A stretch of 64,000 bases of DNA from Vibrio quintilis (GCF_024529975.1 NZ_AP024897.1:248001-312000); one strand, 5' to 3'; positions 47,378 through 57,607 are shown, counted from the first letter of the stretch. Made by a program: numbers and translations. The notes: generated by a model from the sequence alone, not told the origin.

Positions 47378-47968
47378 TTATGCAGTCAGAGGTTTCGCTG
47401 TTGTTGACGGACGCTTCTCACCGACAGGCAGAATCACGCGACCGTATTCGTTGTTCAGTACCTGAGCCATTGCGAAATAGACTGCACTTGCACCACAGAA
47501 AATTCCTTCAAACCCGGCGATAACACCCAGTTCTTCATTACCGGTAAAGTCTTTAATGGCCAGCAGTGCAAACAGTACTGTCAGAGAACCGAATACAACC
47601 TGCTTTGCGACCGGGTAGCGCAGAGAACCAATAAACATAAAGCCGGTAAAAATACCCCACAGTGCAAGGTAACACGCCATAAATTTCGCCGGGCTGGCTG
47701 GCAGACCCATTTTTGGCATGACAATCAATCCGACCAGTGTGAGCCAGAATAATCCATATGATGTAAATGCTGTTGTACCAAACGTATCACCACGTTTGAA
47801 ACACATGATCCCAACAATCACCTGACTCAGACCGCCATAAAAAATACCCATTGCTAAAATCATTGAATCGAGTGGGAAAAATCCGGCGTTATGAATGTTG
47901 AGCAGGATGGTCGTCATCCCGAATCCCATTAAACCAAGCGGAGCCGGGTTGGCTAATTTTGTTGACAT
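47378..47968 (-). CDS. satP: Acetate/succinate transporter (GPR1/FUN34/SatP family)
   Basis: 196 residues with six membrane helices. The family signature [14 protein letters not shown] lies at residues 7-20; later [20 protein letters not shown] and [11 protein letters not shown] are typical. Proton-linked uptake of acetate or succinate across the inner membrane. Stands alone between a GH43 gene and a chemoreceptor gene. AAGG precedes the ATG. Confidence 0.92.
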   Translation of the reverse strand: MSTKLANPAPLGLMGFGMTTILLNIHNAGFFPLDSMILAMGIFYGGLSQVIVGIMCFKRGDTFGTTAFTSYGLFWLTLVGLIVMPKMGLPASPAKFMACYLALWGIFTGFMFIGSLRYPVAKQVVFGSLTVLFALLAIKDFTGNEELGVIAGFEGIFCGASAVYFAMAQVLNNEYGRVILPVGEKRPSTTAKPLTA

Positions 47969-48209
47969 AAATAGTTACCTTCCAGTTGTCATGTCAGAAA
48001 GAGTGGAAAACGGCGCGGATTCTACATGGTTAGCGATGAAAAATACAACAATTTTATTGTTGTTAATTATTGGTTGGCGGGTGAGCTATTAAAGCTGTTT
48101 ATTTCTCACCAGCGCCAGAAGTTTTCATTGGTTGTCAGTAGGATGTTGGCTGGCGATGTTGATTTATCGGTTTTGCTTATCTATACATTAATAACTAAAT
48201 ATTAATGAT

Positions 48210-48409
48210 TATACCCAAACAACCTGAAGATGCAGGGTTCAGTGAGATTTGTCTCACAGCCAGACAAACTCACCCGAAGGGCGTGAGCTGAAAGGCACAT
48301 TTCTACGTCAAGAGAATTTGAAAGGTGGGTACATTCCTGCATTCCCTTTCCTTGAACTGCACCTTTCGGCTGCGCGCTGAATCATGCATCTTCAGGTTGC
48401 TTGGGTATA
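48210..48409. mobile_element. 200-bp MITE-like element with terminal inverted repeats
   Basis: Ends TATACCCAAACAACCTGAAG.. (48210-48234) and ..CTTCAGGTTGCTTGGGTATA (48385-48409) are complementary over 25 bases with one mismatch. No reading frame inside. Parts of it recur at 3177, 40930, 43548 and 55131. It occupies most of the satP-chemoreceptor gap (47969-48512); a target duplication is not clear. Confidence 0.75.
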
Positions 48410-48512
48410 TAATTCTTCGTATCAGTGAGGCTCGGAAAAATCAATAACTGATGTTATCAGCCCTGTGTCATAGGTAAAAAGTGTCAACAGGGTAAATAAG
48501 GAGTCTTTATAC

Positions 48513-50210
48513 ATGTTGTCCTCACTGAAAATTTCTCACAAGCTTATTTTTATTGGCCTGTTTCAGGTTGTTGCGCTCGCAATCCTCGGTATCTTTTCAA
48601 CGGTTCAGATGACTAAAGTCGGCAATGAGCTCAAAGACATTGCTGATGATCATATGCCACTGACCCAATCAATCACCTACATTACCGAGCATCAGCTACA
48701 GCAGGCGCTGACGTTTGAAAAGTTTATTTCTCATGCCTTGCTGGATGTGGTTCAGGGCCACTCTGTTCTATCGCCACTGAGTCTGAAATTACAGCAAGAG
48801 ACTGATAAAAAAATCGACGCATTACATACGGAAATTTCTCATGCGAGAGAGATGCTGATCCGGCTTGAAAAAGACGTTCATTTGCCGGACGCCAAAATAG
48901 CTTATCAGGATTTACAGGATGAATTTGCCAAAGTTGAAAAGGAATTTCTCACACTGAAACAAGCGACAAAGCGTTTTTTAGCCAAAGTTCAGCAAGGCGG
49001 GATTGAATCATCACTGCAGCAAATCAACACACTCGAAAAACTCAATGAAGACCTTGATCATCACCTGATCAGCACACTGGACGATATCCAGAATCTGACG
49101 CTTCGTTCTGTGAGGCAGGCAAAAGAAGATGAAGCGTATGCTTTGAATGGCGTGATGACGATTTTTGTCATCTCCCTGGCTGTCAGTATCCTGATTTTAA
49201 GTTTCATTGGCCTGTCGATTATCCGTCCGTTAGGATTTGTGTCTTCCCGGCTGGATGACTTAGTGAACGGCGATGGCGACCTGACGATCAGAATGCAGGT
49301 CAGCCGGAAAGATGAACTGGGGTTGCTGTCAGGAAAAATGGATCAGTTTATGGAGAAACTTCAGTCCATTCTGGGCAATGTGACTCATTCCTCCTCTAAT
49401 TTAAATCTTTGCTCTGAGTCGGCATCAAAAGTTGTACAAAACACTTTGGTGAATATTGAGAAACAGCGGCAGGAAACGGAACAGGTTGCCTCTGCAATTC
49501 TTGAGATGTCTCATGCAACTGCTGAAGTTGCCCAATATACCAGAGAAGCATCTCAGGTGGCTGGTGTTGTGAAGGATAAGGTCAGACAGGGACAGCAGTC
49601 GGCTGATAAAACCCAGGAGATCGTCCGCCAGCTTGCTGAAGATGTGGCTGCGACTTCTGAAAGTATTCATGCGCTTGGTCAGCAAACCAATAATATCAGT
49701 GTAGTTGTGGATACCATTCAGGGTATTGCGGAACAGACGAATTTGCTCGCGCTGAATGCTGCCATTGAGGCTGCCAGAGCGGGAGATAATGGTCGCGGGT
49801 TTGCCGTTGTAGCCGACGAAGTCCGCTCTCTGGCGCAGCGGACGCAAAGCTCGACGGGAGATATTCAGAAACTGGTTGAATCCTTGCAGGGTGGATCGGT
49901 GCAGGCAACAGATAAGATGAATAAAGGCTTAAGTGTGACTCAGGATGCTTTGGCTCTTGGGGAAGAAACGGCACGAATTTTTGATGAAGCCGTCGATGCA
50001 GTGGACCAGATTTCTGACTTAAATACACAGATCGCAGCCGCGACAGATGAGCAAAATACCACGTCAGGCATGATCCAGAAAGCGATTCAGAATATCAGTG
50101 ATATCGCGATTCATACCAGTAAAGATGCGACTGATGTTGAAGAAGCCAATGATGAAATTTCTGTTCATGTGGTGGCGTTAAATTCAGATTTGAGTCAATT
50201 CAGGATTTAA
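48513..50210 (+). CDS. Methyl-accepting chemotaxis protein
   Basis: 565 residues. TM1 about 10-32, a mostly helical periplasmic sensor (about 33-210, four-helix-bundle-like, with a long charged coiled coil), TM2 about 213-235 ([20 protein letters not shown]), HAMP domain about 235-290, and a signalling domain with the conserved tip [20 protein letters not shown]. Transmits ligand information to CheA. AAGGAG lies upstream of the ATG. Ligand unknown. Confidence 0.95.
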   Translation: MLSSLKISHKLIFIGLFQVVALAILGIFSTVQMTKVGNELKDIADDHMPLTQSITYITEHQLQQALTFEKFISHALLDVVQGHSVLSPLSLKLQQETDKKIDALHTEISHAREMLIRLEKDVHLPDAKIAYQDLQDEFAKVEKEFLTLKQATKRFLAKVQQGGIESSLQQINTLEKLNEDLDHHLISTLDDIQNLTLRSVRQAKEDEAYALNGVMTIFVISLAVSILILSFIGLSIIRPLGFVSSRLDDLVNGDGDLTIRMQVSRKDELGLLSGKMDQFMEKLQSILGNVTHSSSNLNLCSESASKVVQNTLVNIEKQRQETEQVASAILEMSHATAEVAQYTREASQVAGVVKDKVRQGQQSADKTQEIVRQLAEDVAATSESIHALGQQTNNISVVVDTIQGIAEQTNLLALNAAIEAARAGDNGRGFAVVADEVRSLAQRTQSSTGDIQKLVESLQGGSVQATDKMNKGLSVTQDALALGEETARIFDEAVDAVDQISDLNTQIAAATDEQNTTSGMIQKAIQNISDIAIHTSKDATDVEEANDEISVHVVALNSDLSQFRI

Positions 50211-50261
50211 GCAGGAAAGTACAGCGTTGGTGATTGTCCGGATTCTCTGACCGGGTTACAG

Positions 50262-50293
50262 ATGACGTGAGCGGAAAGCCCACGTCATTTTTT
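50262..50293 (+). terminator. Terminator of the chemoreceptor gene
   Basis: ATGACGTG and complement, 8-bp stem, followed by TTTTTT. Confidence 0.9.
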
Positions 50294-50357
50294 GTGTTAT
50301 CTCTGTTTTTTTGTGTTATCACACCGCCTCAGGCGGGTGGATGATATGAGTGATTCG

Positions 50358-50765
50358 CTACTTCTCCCGGCTACCCAGAAAACACCAGGACTGGTGGTCG
50401 TCAACCCGCAGAATGCCGCCGATATTATCCGCAGGTGAGTCCATAAAGTTAAACTGAATGGTGATGTCATGCTGCCCCTGACCGCCATCCAGTGTAGTCG
50501 TCAGGGTTGGCCCTGAATCCGAGGTAAACATACAGCCGTTCAGCAGGCATTTGATGTTGCCAAGAATATTAGTACAGATAAAGCTCGCTTCAATGGGAAC
50601 CACGTCGAATGATATCTCATCATTGCCGGATGATCGTGTCCAGATGTCAGCGAGATTACTGACATCCGGAAGCGCATCTTTTGCTGCAATATCAAAGCAG
50701 AGTGCACCCATCGCTTTTTTTTCATTCGCACCATATAGGGACAGATTATAAATCATGTTTTCCAT
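50358..50765 (-). CDS. Unknown 135-residue protein
   Basis: Not recognised. Starts MENMIYNLSLYGANEKKAMG at 50765 with AGAGG about ten bases upstream; the frame is open further upstream but without a good start. Four cysteines are clustered (about 23, 74, 83, 88) with one more near the C-terminus (SWCFLG). No signal peptide or membrane segment. Beta-type composition with TLTTTLDGGQGQHDITIQFN. Possibly transcribed with the small upstream gene at 50914. Confidence 0.6.
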   Translation of the reverse strand: MENMIYNLSLYGANEKKAMGALCFDIAAKDALPDVSNLADIWTRSSGNDEISFDVVPIEASFICTNILGNIKCLLNGCMFTSDSGPTLTTTLDGGQGQHDITIQFNFMDSPADNIGGILRVDDHQSWCFLGSREK

Positions 50766-50913
50766 GCTGATATTCCTCTTGGAAATTATATTTTTAAGTC
50801 TTTTGATACGTATTGGATCGATTTTTAAATTGTTTACTGATGCAGCCGGATGCTTAACTGAATGTCTGCTGATTGGAATTTGAAGGGCTTTGAATGCCCA
50901 TAACAGGCTGCAT

Positions 50914-51057
50914 TTAAGTGTTTTTTTCTTTTTGCTGCTTATCGCTGTTGGTTTCATCAACGGGGTGGCTAAAAAACCGGGCAATGGTAGTTGCTTCTTC
51001 TGAAATGTTGATGGCAGCAAAGTGTGGTTGTAAATATCTGTCGCTTTGAAAGCTCAT
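50914..51057 (-). CDS. Unknown 47-residue peptide gene
   Basis: MSFQSDRYLQPHFAAINISE, then a short hydrophobic-aromatic stretch (ATTIARFFSHP) and a charged, Lys/Gln-rich tail. Too short for homology judgement, but it has a strong ribosome site (AGGGAG, six bases before ATG 51057) and lies upstream of the 135-residue gene on the same strand with about 150 bases between. Could be a leader, a secreted peptide or a regulator; no evidence decides. Confidence 0.5.
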   Translation of the reverse strand: MSFQSDRYLQPHFAAINISEEATTIARFFSHPVDETNSDKQQKEKNT

Positions 51058-51463
51058 ATTCTTCTCCCTGAAGGATATTGATGGAAAACCGCGACATATT
51101 ACTTCCATATGAGTATTGATTTATAAACCATAGATACATTCATGAAAATAATTGGATTAATTTGTTGATTGGTGTGTCACAGATTGAGGGTGATATCTAT
51201 ACAGGCAGACCGGTTTTTTCCCTGATTTGTCGTCATTCCTGACTCATTCGTTTTTTCATCGCTTATGTCAGACGACTTATCCTTGTGGTAGGGGGTATAA
51301 AACCAGATTGCCTGTATGAATCAATCGAACACCATTCATAATTTTATTGACACTTGAGTTAATTATAAGTATATCTATGCCTGATTTGAACGGTGTTTTT
51401 TATTTTTAAAGATAAATTTATCAAAGCCATTTGGTTTATAATAATTTTAATAGTATTTTGATT
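51058..51463. other. Gene-free AT-rich interval
   Basis: About 400 bases between divergently read genes. It must hold promoters for both sides; I see no clear hexamers, repeat or RNA structure that I would defend. Confidence 0.4.
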
Positions 51464-52192
51464 ATGAAAGTTGTTGCTATTAGTTTAAAAGATTCTCATG
51501 ACCGGCGGGCATATATGTCTGCCATACTGAATCATATCCCATTCACTTTTTTTGATGCAGAAAATGTTAAGACAGATCCTCACCATTTTATATTCTCGTT
51601 ATATAGCCGCGAGAAAGTAAAAAGGAAGAAGGGTTATGAGCTTACAATACCTGAGCTTGGGTGCTTTGCGAGTCATATATCCCTGTGGAAACAATGCGTT
51701 GAAGATAATGAGCCATACCTGATTCTTGAAGACAATATCGAGCTTGCAGGTGATTTGTCTGCTCAACTTGAAAATATTGAATCACTCGTGTCTCAGTATG
51801 GCATTGTGAAATTAGGTAATATTTTCGAACGTAAATATATAACCGTCTGTAAGATTGATGAAACATATAATCTTATTTCTAACCTGAAAGGTGCATGTGG
51901 AACATCAGCCTACGCCATCACTCCGGCCGTCGCTTCTTTGTATTTGAACAAGGTGAATGGTTTCTTTGAGCCGGTTGATGATTTCATGGACAATGAATGG
52001 CGAACCGGGCAGATCATTTACAGTTATTCTCCGCCATTACTCCGTCGCAGTGATGCAAAATCTACGATTGGACAGCGAAAAATAAAAGCGGATATCAGCC
52101 TGATAAGTAAGCTAAATATCGAAATCACCCGGTTGATGAAGCAGTACCGGAGAAAGATTTTCAACATCAGGAAAAAAGCGATATACAAATGA
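51464..52192 (+). CDS. Glycosyltransferase family 25 protein (LPS type)
   Basis: 242 residues from ATG 51464, which gives MKVVAISLKDSHDRRAYM as expected for GT25; upstream frame rejected. Motifs: ELGCFASHISLWKQCVEDNE, LILEDNIEL (ED/DXD site) and GTSAYAITPAVASLYL. The family includes LPS galactosyltransferases. Its stop overlaps the next gene by four bases (ATGA). Likely decorates LPS or a glycan, inferred from family only. Confidence 0.87.
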   Translation: MKVVAISLKDSHDRRAYMSAILNHIPFTFFDAENVKTDPHHFIFSLYSREKVKRKKGYELTIPELGCFASHISLWKQCVEDNEPYLILEDNIELAGDLSAQLENIESLVSQYGIVKLGNIFERKYITVCKIDETYNLISNLKGACGTSAYAITPAVASLYLNKVNGFFEPVDDFMDNEWRTGQIIYSYSPPLLRRSDAKSTIGQRKIKADISLISKLNIEITRLMKQYRRKIFNIRKKAIYK

Positions 52193-53103
52193 ATAAGATG
52201 AGATTAACTGAGGGTGAGAACCGTGATCTCATCAGCGTTGTCATTCCTGTTTATCAGGTTGAAGCATATCTTGCAGAGTGTTTACTTTCAGTGATGGCGC
52301 AAAGCTATACGCATATTGAGATTGTTTGTGTTATCGATGGCTCAAAAGATAATAGCTATAATATTGCCCGATATTATCAGGTGTTTGATTCCAGAATTAA
52401 AATTATCTGGCAGGAAAATCAGGGGTTATCCGGTGCCAGAAATACCGGCATTGATGCAGCTCAGGGGGATTTTATTTTCTTTCTGGATTCTGATGATTTT
52501 ATTGAGCCCGATGCAATCGAATTACTCTGTCAACACATTGACTCTTATGACATTGTCTGTGGCGGTATTTCGTGTGTGGAAGAACATACCGGTGTCAGAT
52601 ATCCCTATAAAAAGAACAGAACCATTGGCGAAATTGATTTCAGCCGGAAATTCTACGCGGTTGAGATCGCGGTCTGGAATAAGTTATACAGAACAGAACT
52701 TTTCAGGGAGATGAAATTTACCCGTGGACTCATCTATGAAGATCTGGAGTTGTACTGGCGGTTATATAGTCGTCCGGTCCGCGTGTATAGTATTGCGGAG
52801 GATATTCATCATTACCGGATTCGTGAAAATTCTATTATGACCAGGAGTTACCGCGGCGACTATACACATCAGGAACATCATATTCACATCACTCAGGTCG
52901 CCCATTCCGTCTCAGAAAAAGACCGCAGGAAAAGATACCTGTTCTATAAGTTGTGTATGAAGTTTTTAAATGATCTGGACCAGAAAGACTCACCCAAAGA
53001 GAAGTATGAACAATTTATTTACGAACAATATAAAATCAGCAGAAGCGTGACATGTTTATTGCTTATGAAGTGCTATAAGATGTTTCATCTGTTCGGTTGT
53101 TAA
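52189..53103 (+). CDS. GT2 glycosyltransferase, paralogue A
   Basis: 304 residues. VVIPVYQVEAYLAECLLSVM, VIDGSKDNSYNIARYYQV and FFLDSDDFIEPDAIELL are the GT-A nucleotide-sugar and metal-binding motifs. The N-terminal ~110 residues are almost identical to the convergently oriented gene at 53140-54015, while the C-terminal halves differ strongly. Coupled to the GT25 gene by a four-base overlap. Confidence 0.9.
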   Translation: MNKMRLTEGENRDLISVVIPVYQVEAYLAECLLSVMAQSYTHIEIVCVIDGSKDNSYNIARYYQVFDSRIKIIWQENQGLSGARNTGIDAAQGDFIFFLDSDDFIEPDAIELLCQHIDSYDIVCGGISCVEEHTGVRYPYKKNRTIGEIDFSRKFYAVEIAVWNKLYRTELFREMKFTRGLIYEDLELYWRLYSRPVRVYSIAEDIHHYRIRENSIMTRSYRGDYTHQEHHIHITQVAHSVSEKDRRKRYLFYKLCMKFLNDLDQKDSPKEKYEQFIYEQYKISRSVTCLLLMKCYKMFHLFGC

Positions 53104-53139
53104 CTTTCCCCGGATTGCAATGAACCGGGGGTGGTTTGA

Positions 53140-54015
53140 TTAAAAGTATTTATAACGAAGCTTGGATAACCGGGATTTTTTGATTTTATATCGGGTCAGA
53201 ATGTAATTTTCATAGTCCTGATATGGCGCGCCACCCGATTGCAAAATCTTTAAAAACCGGAGTGCTGATTTGTAGAAGTGATATTTTAAGGTTGGCCTTT
53301 GCACTACATGTTGGTGAGCTGAATCAATAATCTGAATATAGTTATATTGATACTGATGACCCAGATTTAAGCTCGACATGATCGAGTTACTTCTTATCCG
53401 GTAATAAAGAATATTATCTTCAATCGCATAAACCTTTAATGGCTGTGAAAAGACTTTCCAGTAAAAATCTTCATCTTCGTGGATTAGCCCGGGGATGAAA
53501 CGCAGATGATTCACAACCTCAGATCTGTACAATTTGTTCCATACAACGGTTTCAAGCGAGTAAAAACTATCCTCAATATCGATTGAGCCGGTTTTCCGGT
53601 TTTCACAAAAAGGTTCTGTGATGCCTTTGTCCTGTAGATAATTCAGAATGCCGCCACTCACGACATCATATTGGTCAATATACTGATATAACGAAGTCAG
53701 GGCGTTTTTATCAAGGTAGTCATCTGAATCAAGAAAGAAAATAAAATCGCCCTGAGCTGCTTCCAGTCCTGTATTTCTGGCACCGGATAGCCCCTGATTT
53801 TCCTGCCAGATAATTTTAATTCTGGAATCACACACCTGATAATATCGGGCAATATTATAGCTGTTATCTTTTGAACCATCGATAATACAAATGATTTCAA
53901 GCCTCTTAAACGTTTGAGTCATCACTGAAAGTAAACATTCAGCAAGATATGCCTCAACCTGATAAACGGGAATAATCACGCTGATGATGTGATTGTTTTC
54001 TGGTGAGTGATTCAC
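53140..54015 (-). CDS. GT2 glycosyltransferase, paralogue B
   Basis: 291 residues, GT-A motifs as in paralogue A (VIIPVYQVEAYLAECLLSVM, IIDGSKDNSYNIARYYQV, FFLDSDDYLDKNAL). Faces paralogue A tail to tail with 36 bases between stops. The acceptor half has diverged, so the two probably share a donor but not an acceptor. Confidence 0.9.
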   Translation of the reverse strand: MNHSPENNHIISVIIPVYQVEAYLAECLLSVMTQTFKRLEIICIIDGSKDNSYNIARYYQVCDSRIKIIWQENQGLSGARNTGLEAAQGDFIFFLDSDDYLDKNALTSLYQYIDQYDVVSGGILNYLQDKGITEPFCENRKTGSIDIEDSFYSLETVVWNKLYRSEVVNHLRFIPGLIHEDEDFYWKVFSQPLKVYAIEDNILYYRIRSNSIMSSLNLGHQYQYNYIQIIDSAHQHVVQRPTLKYHFYKSALRFLKILQSGGAPYQDYENYILTRYKIKKSRLSKLRYKYF

Positions 54016-54078
54016 AGTGTCATGCCCTTTATATTTTTATTCATATTCTCTGTCAGGTATTCAATGTCAGACGAACGA

Positions 54079-54864
54079 TCACAAGATATTATGAGTTTGC
54101 GTGAAAAATCGTTTAATTTTAGACAGCTGCCGGTGTTTTTTATAAAGAAATTTACCCAGTTTCGGGCCATAATTTTGCTTATATTTTACCTTTAGCCTGA
54201 GTTTTTCTCTCTCTTCTCCGGGAAGCCAGGATGCATCGTAATGATGAACAGAAACGGTATTCTCAGTAAAGTTCATCTCTCCATCATAAGATTTGGGACA
54301 AAAATAATCCGATGAAAAAATAGTGACCTGATGTTGTTCTGTTTCGAGTGTCTGTGTCATACCATTGCGGTTGAGCCCTAAATGTTCCAGAACGACCGTA
54401 TCGCGATTCGGACATGGCGTTGTATCGTAATCGCCCCCGGCTTTAATAAATGGTCTTTGCTCATAAGTTGACATCAATGCTTTCAGAACCGGATGATGCG
54501 GAATCGCTCCAAAACCCTGCCCCGTATTGACCAGGTGATGGTCATCAAGCTGAAAGCCGATAAATGCATCCATATCTAAAAAAGAATCCAGACCGGCGAG
54601 TAATTCCACATCCGTATCGAGATAGATTCCGCCATATTCTTCGACGACTTTCAGCCTGATGTAATCAGAAACAAACGCCCATTTTTTTGCAGCATAAGCC
54701 TCTTTTACAAACTGGCATTCATTCAGGTCAACATTGCTTTCATCCCAGCGGATAATTTCATAGTCAGGACAGAATTTTTTCCAGCTTTCAATACATTGAA
54801 GCGTCATTTCAGGCAGTTCATTACCACCGAACCAGCAATAGTGAATTTTTTTTGGAATGGTCAT
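54079..54864 (-). CDS. GT32-type glycosyltransferase (capsular polysaccharide synthesis family)
   Basis: 261 residues: KKIHYCWFGGNELPE at the start, then AAKKWAFVSDYIRLKVVEEY and GGIYLDTDVELL (DXD, about 78-89), the signature of the Gly_transf_sug/OCH1-like group. Typical in capsule and O-antigen loci. Transcribed toward paralogue B, 63 bases away. Confidence 0.9.
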   Translation of the reverse strand: MTIPKKIHYCWFGGNELPEMTLQCIESWKKFCPDYEIIRWDESNVDLNECQFVKEAYAAKKWAFVSDYIRLKVVEEYGGIYLDTDVELLAGLDSFLDMDAFIGFQLDDHHLVNTGQGFGAIPHHPVLKALMSTYEQRPFIKAGGDYDTTPCPNRDTVVLEHLGLNRNGMTQTLETEQHQVTIFSSDYFCPKSYDGEMNFTENTVSVHHYDASWLPGEEREKLRLKVKYKQNYGPKLGKFLYKKHRQLSKIKRFFTQTHNIL

Positions 54865-55265
54865 CTAATATATTCTTTCATCTGTTTGAGTTGACGGACG
54901 ATAGTCTCAGACTTTGTATTACCTTTATCTGTTAAGAGATTGCCCTCTTTTTGAACAAAGTTCAATTGGTATTTTAAACAGTGTATTAAAAAATTCATCA
55001 GGCAAGGAATTTTGTCTCATCATTCTATATTTTCGACCATATCCTGACGCGATAAACTGACTCTTTTACCTGGAAGATATGAGCCGGAATGCATCTTGAG
55101 TATTCGTTTTCTTTGCGCAGTCGCTTACAGCTTCACGCATGAATCATGCATCTTCTGGTTGCCAGGGTATATAATAATTTTGTTTCACATATTCGCCGCA
55201 CGATAACGCAGATGACGGCAAAGCAGTCATCACTTTTTAATCTGACATCACAACAGGAAAATCAG
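54865..55265. other. Intergenic region with repeat remnant
   Basis: About 400 bases. At 55131-55174 a degraded right end of the TATACCCAA element (CTTCACGCATGAATCATGCA then CTTCTGGTTGCC and GGGTATA) is visible. The rest shows no gene that I can support. Confidence 0.6.
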
Positions 55266-56216
55266 ATGGAATATTTTATTTATATCTTGCAGGACAATAT
55301 CTTGCCTGTGGGGATTTTACTGCTCATTATCATTTTGCTTCGTTCTGCGATTAAGTTCGTGCCACAGAATCAGGCCTATCTGGTGGAACGGTTCGGTAAA
55401 TTCCAGTCAACCAAACTGGCGGGCATGAACTTCATTATTCCATTTATTGATAAAGTGGCAGCGCAGAGAAGCCTGAAAGAACAGGCACAGGATGTCCCTT
55501 CCCAGTCTGCGATTACCAAAGACAATATTTCGCTGGTCGTCGATGGCGTATTGTATTTCCGGGTGCTGGATCCATACAAAGCAACTTATGGTGTGGATGA
55601 TTATGTGTTTGCTGTCACGCAACTGGCGCAAACCACGATGCGTTCTGAGCTGGGTAAGATGGAACTGGATCGCACTTTTGAAGAACGGGATATGCTGAAC
55701 ACCAATATTGTCAGTGCAATTAATGTTGCCGCGGAACCGTGGGGAATTCAGGTACTGCGTTATGAAGTGAAAGATATTGTGCCGCCAAGTTCGATTATGG
55801 AATCGATGGAAGCCCAGATGAAAGCAGAACGGGTGAAAAGGGCGCAGATTCTGGAATCGGAAGGGGATCGTCAGGCAGCAATCAATGTCGCAGAAGGGAA
55901 AAAACAGGCGCAGGTACTGGCGGCTGAAGCGGATAAAGCAGAACAGATTCTCCGGGCAGAAGGGGAAGCCAAAGCCATTATTGCTGTGGCCGATGCACAG
56001 GCCAAAGCCTTAGAAGTGGTCGGTGACGCAGCAAATACCGAGCGGGGACAGAAAGCGATTCAGCTCGACCTGGCAACCAAAGCGATTGAAGCGAAACAGG
56101 CGATTGCCAAAGAATCTTCTGTGGTGCTGCTGCCTGATCATGCCACCGATGCGACTGCGCTGGTTGCGCAGGGCATGTCGATTATTAATACACTCAACTC
56201 AAAAGCGGGCAGCTAA
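55266..56216 (+). CDS. qmcA: SPFH/stomatin family membrane protein (QmcA-like)
   Basis: 316 residues from ATG 55266 (AGGA seven bases upstream; gives the family start). One N-terminal membrane helix (about 12-32), PHB/SPFH domain about 36-195 (FVPQNQAYLVERFGKF, DVPSQSAITKDNISLVVDGV), then an Ala/Glu-rich coiled coil about 190-285. Forms large cage-like assemblies with membrane proteases in E. coli. Paired with an NfeD gene three bases downstream, as in ybbK-ybbJ. Confidence 0.93.
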   Translation: MEYFIYILQDNILPVGILLLIIILLRSAIKFVPQNQAYLVERFGKFQSTKLAGMNFIIPFIDKVAAQRSLKEQAQDVPSQSAITKDNISLVVDGVLYFRVLDPYKATYGVDDYVFAVTQLAQTTMRSELGKMELDRTFEERDMLNTNIVSAINVAAEPWGIQVLRYEVKDIVPPSSIMESMEAQMKAERVKRAQILESEGDRQAAINVAEGKKQAQVLAAEADKAEQILRAEGEAKAIIAVADAQAKALEVVGDAANTERGQKAIQLDLATKAIEAKQAIAKESSVVLLPDHATDATALVAQGMSIINTLNSKAGS

Positions 56217-56219
56217 ATC

Positions 56220-56714
56220 ATGGTCTGGGTGATAGCGCATTTTCCTGAGGTGCTGATGACTCTCGGGGTGTTGTTACTGGTGATTGAAGTTGCGGTGTTT
56301 GGTTTCGCGACTTTCATTCTGTTCTTCATTGGCCTGGCTGTTTTCCTGACCGGCCTGATGATGCAATTTGGGTGGCTGGATGTGACGATGAATGTTGCCC
56401 TCTGGTCCAGCGCTTTACTCTCATTAGGCTTAGCACTGGTGTTGTGGAAACCGCTTCATCTGCTTCAAAACCGCGCTTCATCACAGTCACCGCAGTCGGA
56501 TTTTGCGCAGCTCACGTTCCGGCTCTCCGGTGATGTGGATATGGCGTCAGATGATGTGGTTTATCCGTATTCAGGTATTGACTGGAAAGTCAGAAGTGAC
56601 AAGCCACTCAGACAAGGCCAGATGGTACGGGTGGTCAGAACGGAAGTGAGCGTTTTCTGGGTGGAAGCGGCAGAGGAAACGCCGGCCGCTCGCGAGCAAC
56701 ATGAAAACAAATGA
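56220..56714 (+). CDS. NfeD family membrane protein (YbbJ-like)
   Basis: 164 residues: three to four membrane helices in the first 90 residues and a C-terminal OB-fold (about 95-155; GIDWKVRSDKPLRQGQMVRV). Usual partner of stomatin-like proteins. Starts three bases after qmcA stop. Confidence 0.9.
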   Translation: MVWVIAHFPEVLMTLGVLLLVIEVAVFGFATFILFFIGLAVFLTGLMMQFGWLDVTMNVALWSSALLSLGLALVLWKPLHLLQNRASSQSPQSDFAQLTFRLSGDVDMASDDVVYPYSGIDWKVRSDKPLRQGQMVRVVRTEVSVFWVEAAEETPAAREQHENK

Positions 56715-56894
56715 CAACAATAATATCAGGGCGCATCATATCTGAAGCATATGATGTTCAGGGAGACAAGGCTGAGGTATAAAAAGTTAGTCAGTGAAGT
56801 TTTTCAGGGTGAGCATCAAGTCCGGGTCTTTCAATTTTTGTCATGATTGTCTGGTTCCACAAACCGCTCAAAACATCACTTTTCGCTTATGGAC

Positions 56895-56925
56895 AAAAAG
56901 GTGCAGATTAAATCCGCGCCTTTTT
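56895..56925. terminator. Bidirectional terminator
   Basis: AAAAAGGTGC and GCGCCTTTTT pair over 10 bp (one G-T) around an 11-base loop, between the convergent nfeD and lysE genes. Confidence 0.85.
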
Positions 56926-57536
56926 TAAGCCCAGACAGGGTTATTAATGATTAATCCTAAGGCAACCATGAGTAAGCATCCGGAATAGAAGAAATTCAAA
57001 CTTTTAGCATAGCATTCACTACGACTGACTCTGGACAACCAAAAGCCCATTTTTATCCAAACCAAGTGCATCGATATGTTTAATATCGCGAGCCAAATAA
57101 CCAAGGCAAAAACACCGTGTTCACCAAACGTATGTTGAGCTTGTTCGCTGAATAGCGAAAACATCAGGAATACCATCAACCAGCCCTTACTGTTAAGAAG
57201 CTGAATGATTAAACCATCAATGAACCCAAATACTTTCTCTTCTCTTTCGGCGTCAATACCTGTGCTTTTTAGAAAAGTGGTGGCTAAATAAATCAAGTAA
57301 CCAGCCCCAATAAGTTGTACTACATTCATTGCGTTCGGGTAACTCTGACTGGCCTGACCTAACCCTAAGCCAATGATGAGTGACTTGATGAAGAAAACAA
57401 GATCCACGCCAATCAAAAGCGGTAGTGATTTCTTAACTCCGGCTTTCGCACCTGATGCTGCGAATATAATGTTCGCTGGCCCCGGACTAAAAACTAAAGG
57501 AAACATCACGCCTAACCAAATCAAAAATAAACTCAT
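56925..57536 (-). CDS. LysE/RhtB family amino-acid exporter
   Basis: 203 residues, six hydrophobic segments, family start WLGVMFPLVFSPGPANIIFA and GAKAGVKKSLPLLIGVDLVF. Exports an amino acid or similar metabolite. GGAGGAGG eight to ten bases before ATG 57536 is an unusually strong ribosome site. The AraC-type gene lies 71 bases upstream on the same strand, a common regulator-exporter pairing. Confidence 0.9.
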   Translation of the reverse strand: MSLFLIWLGVMFPLVFSPGPANIIFAASGAKAGVKKSLPLLIGVDLVFFIKSLIIGLGLGQASQSYPNAMNVVQLIGAGYLIYLATTFLKSTGIDAEREEKVFGFIDGLIIQLLNSKGWLMVFLMFSLFSEQAQHTFGEHGVFALVIWLAILNISMHLVWIKMGFWLSRVSRSECYAKSLNFFYSGCLLMVALGLIINNPVWA

Positions 57537-57607
57537 TGCATCACCTCCTCCGGACTATGAAAGGAGGATATGGCATTGACTTTTATGTCTCTTGTACAAA
57601 ATTGTAA

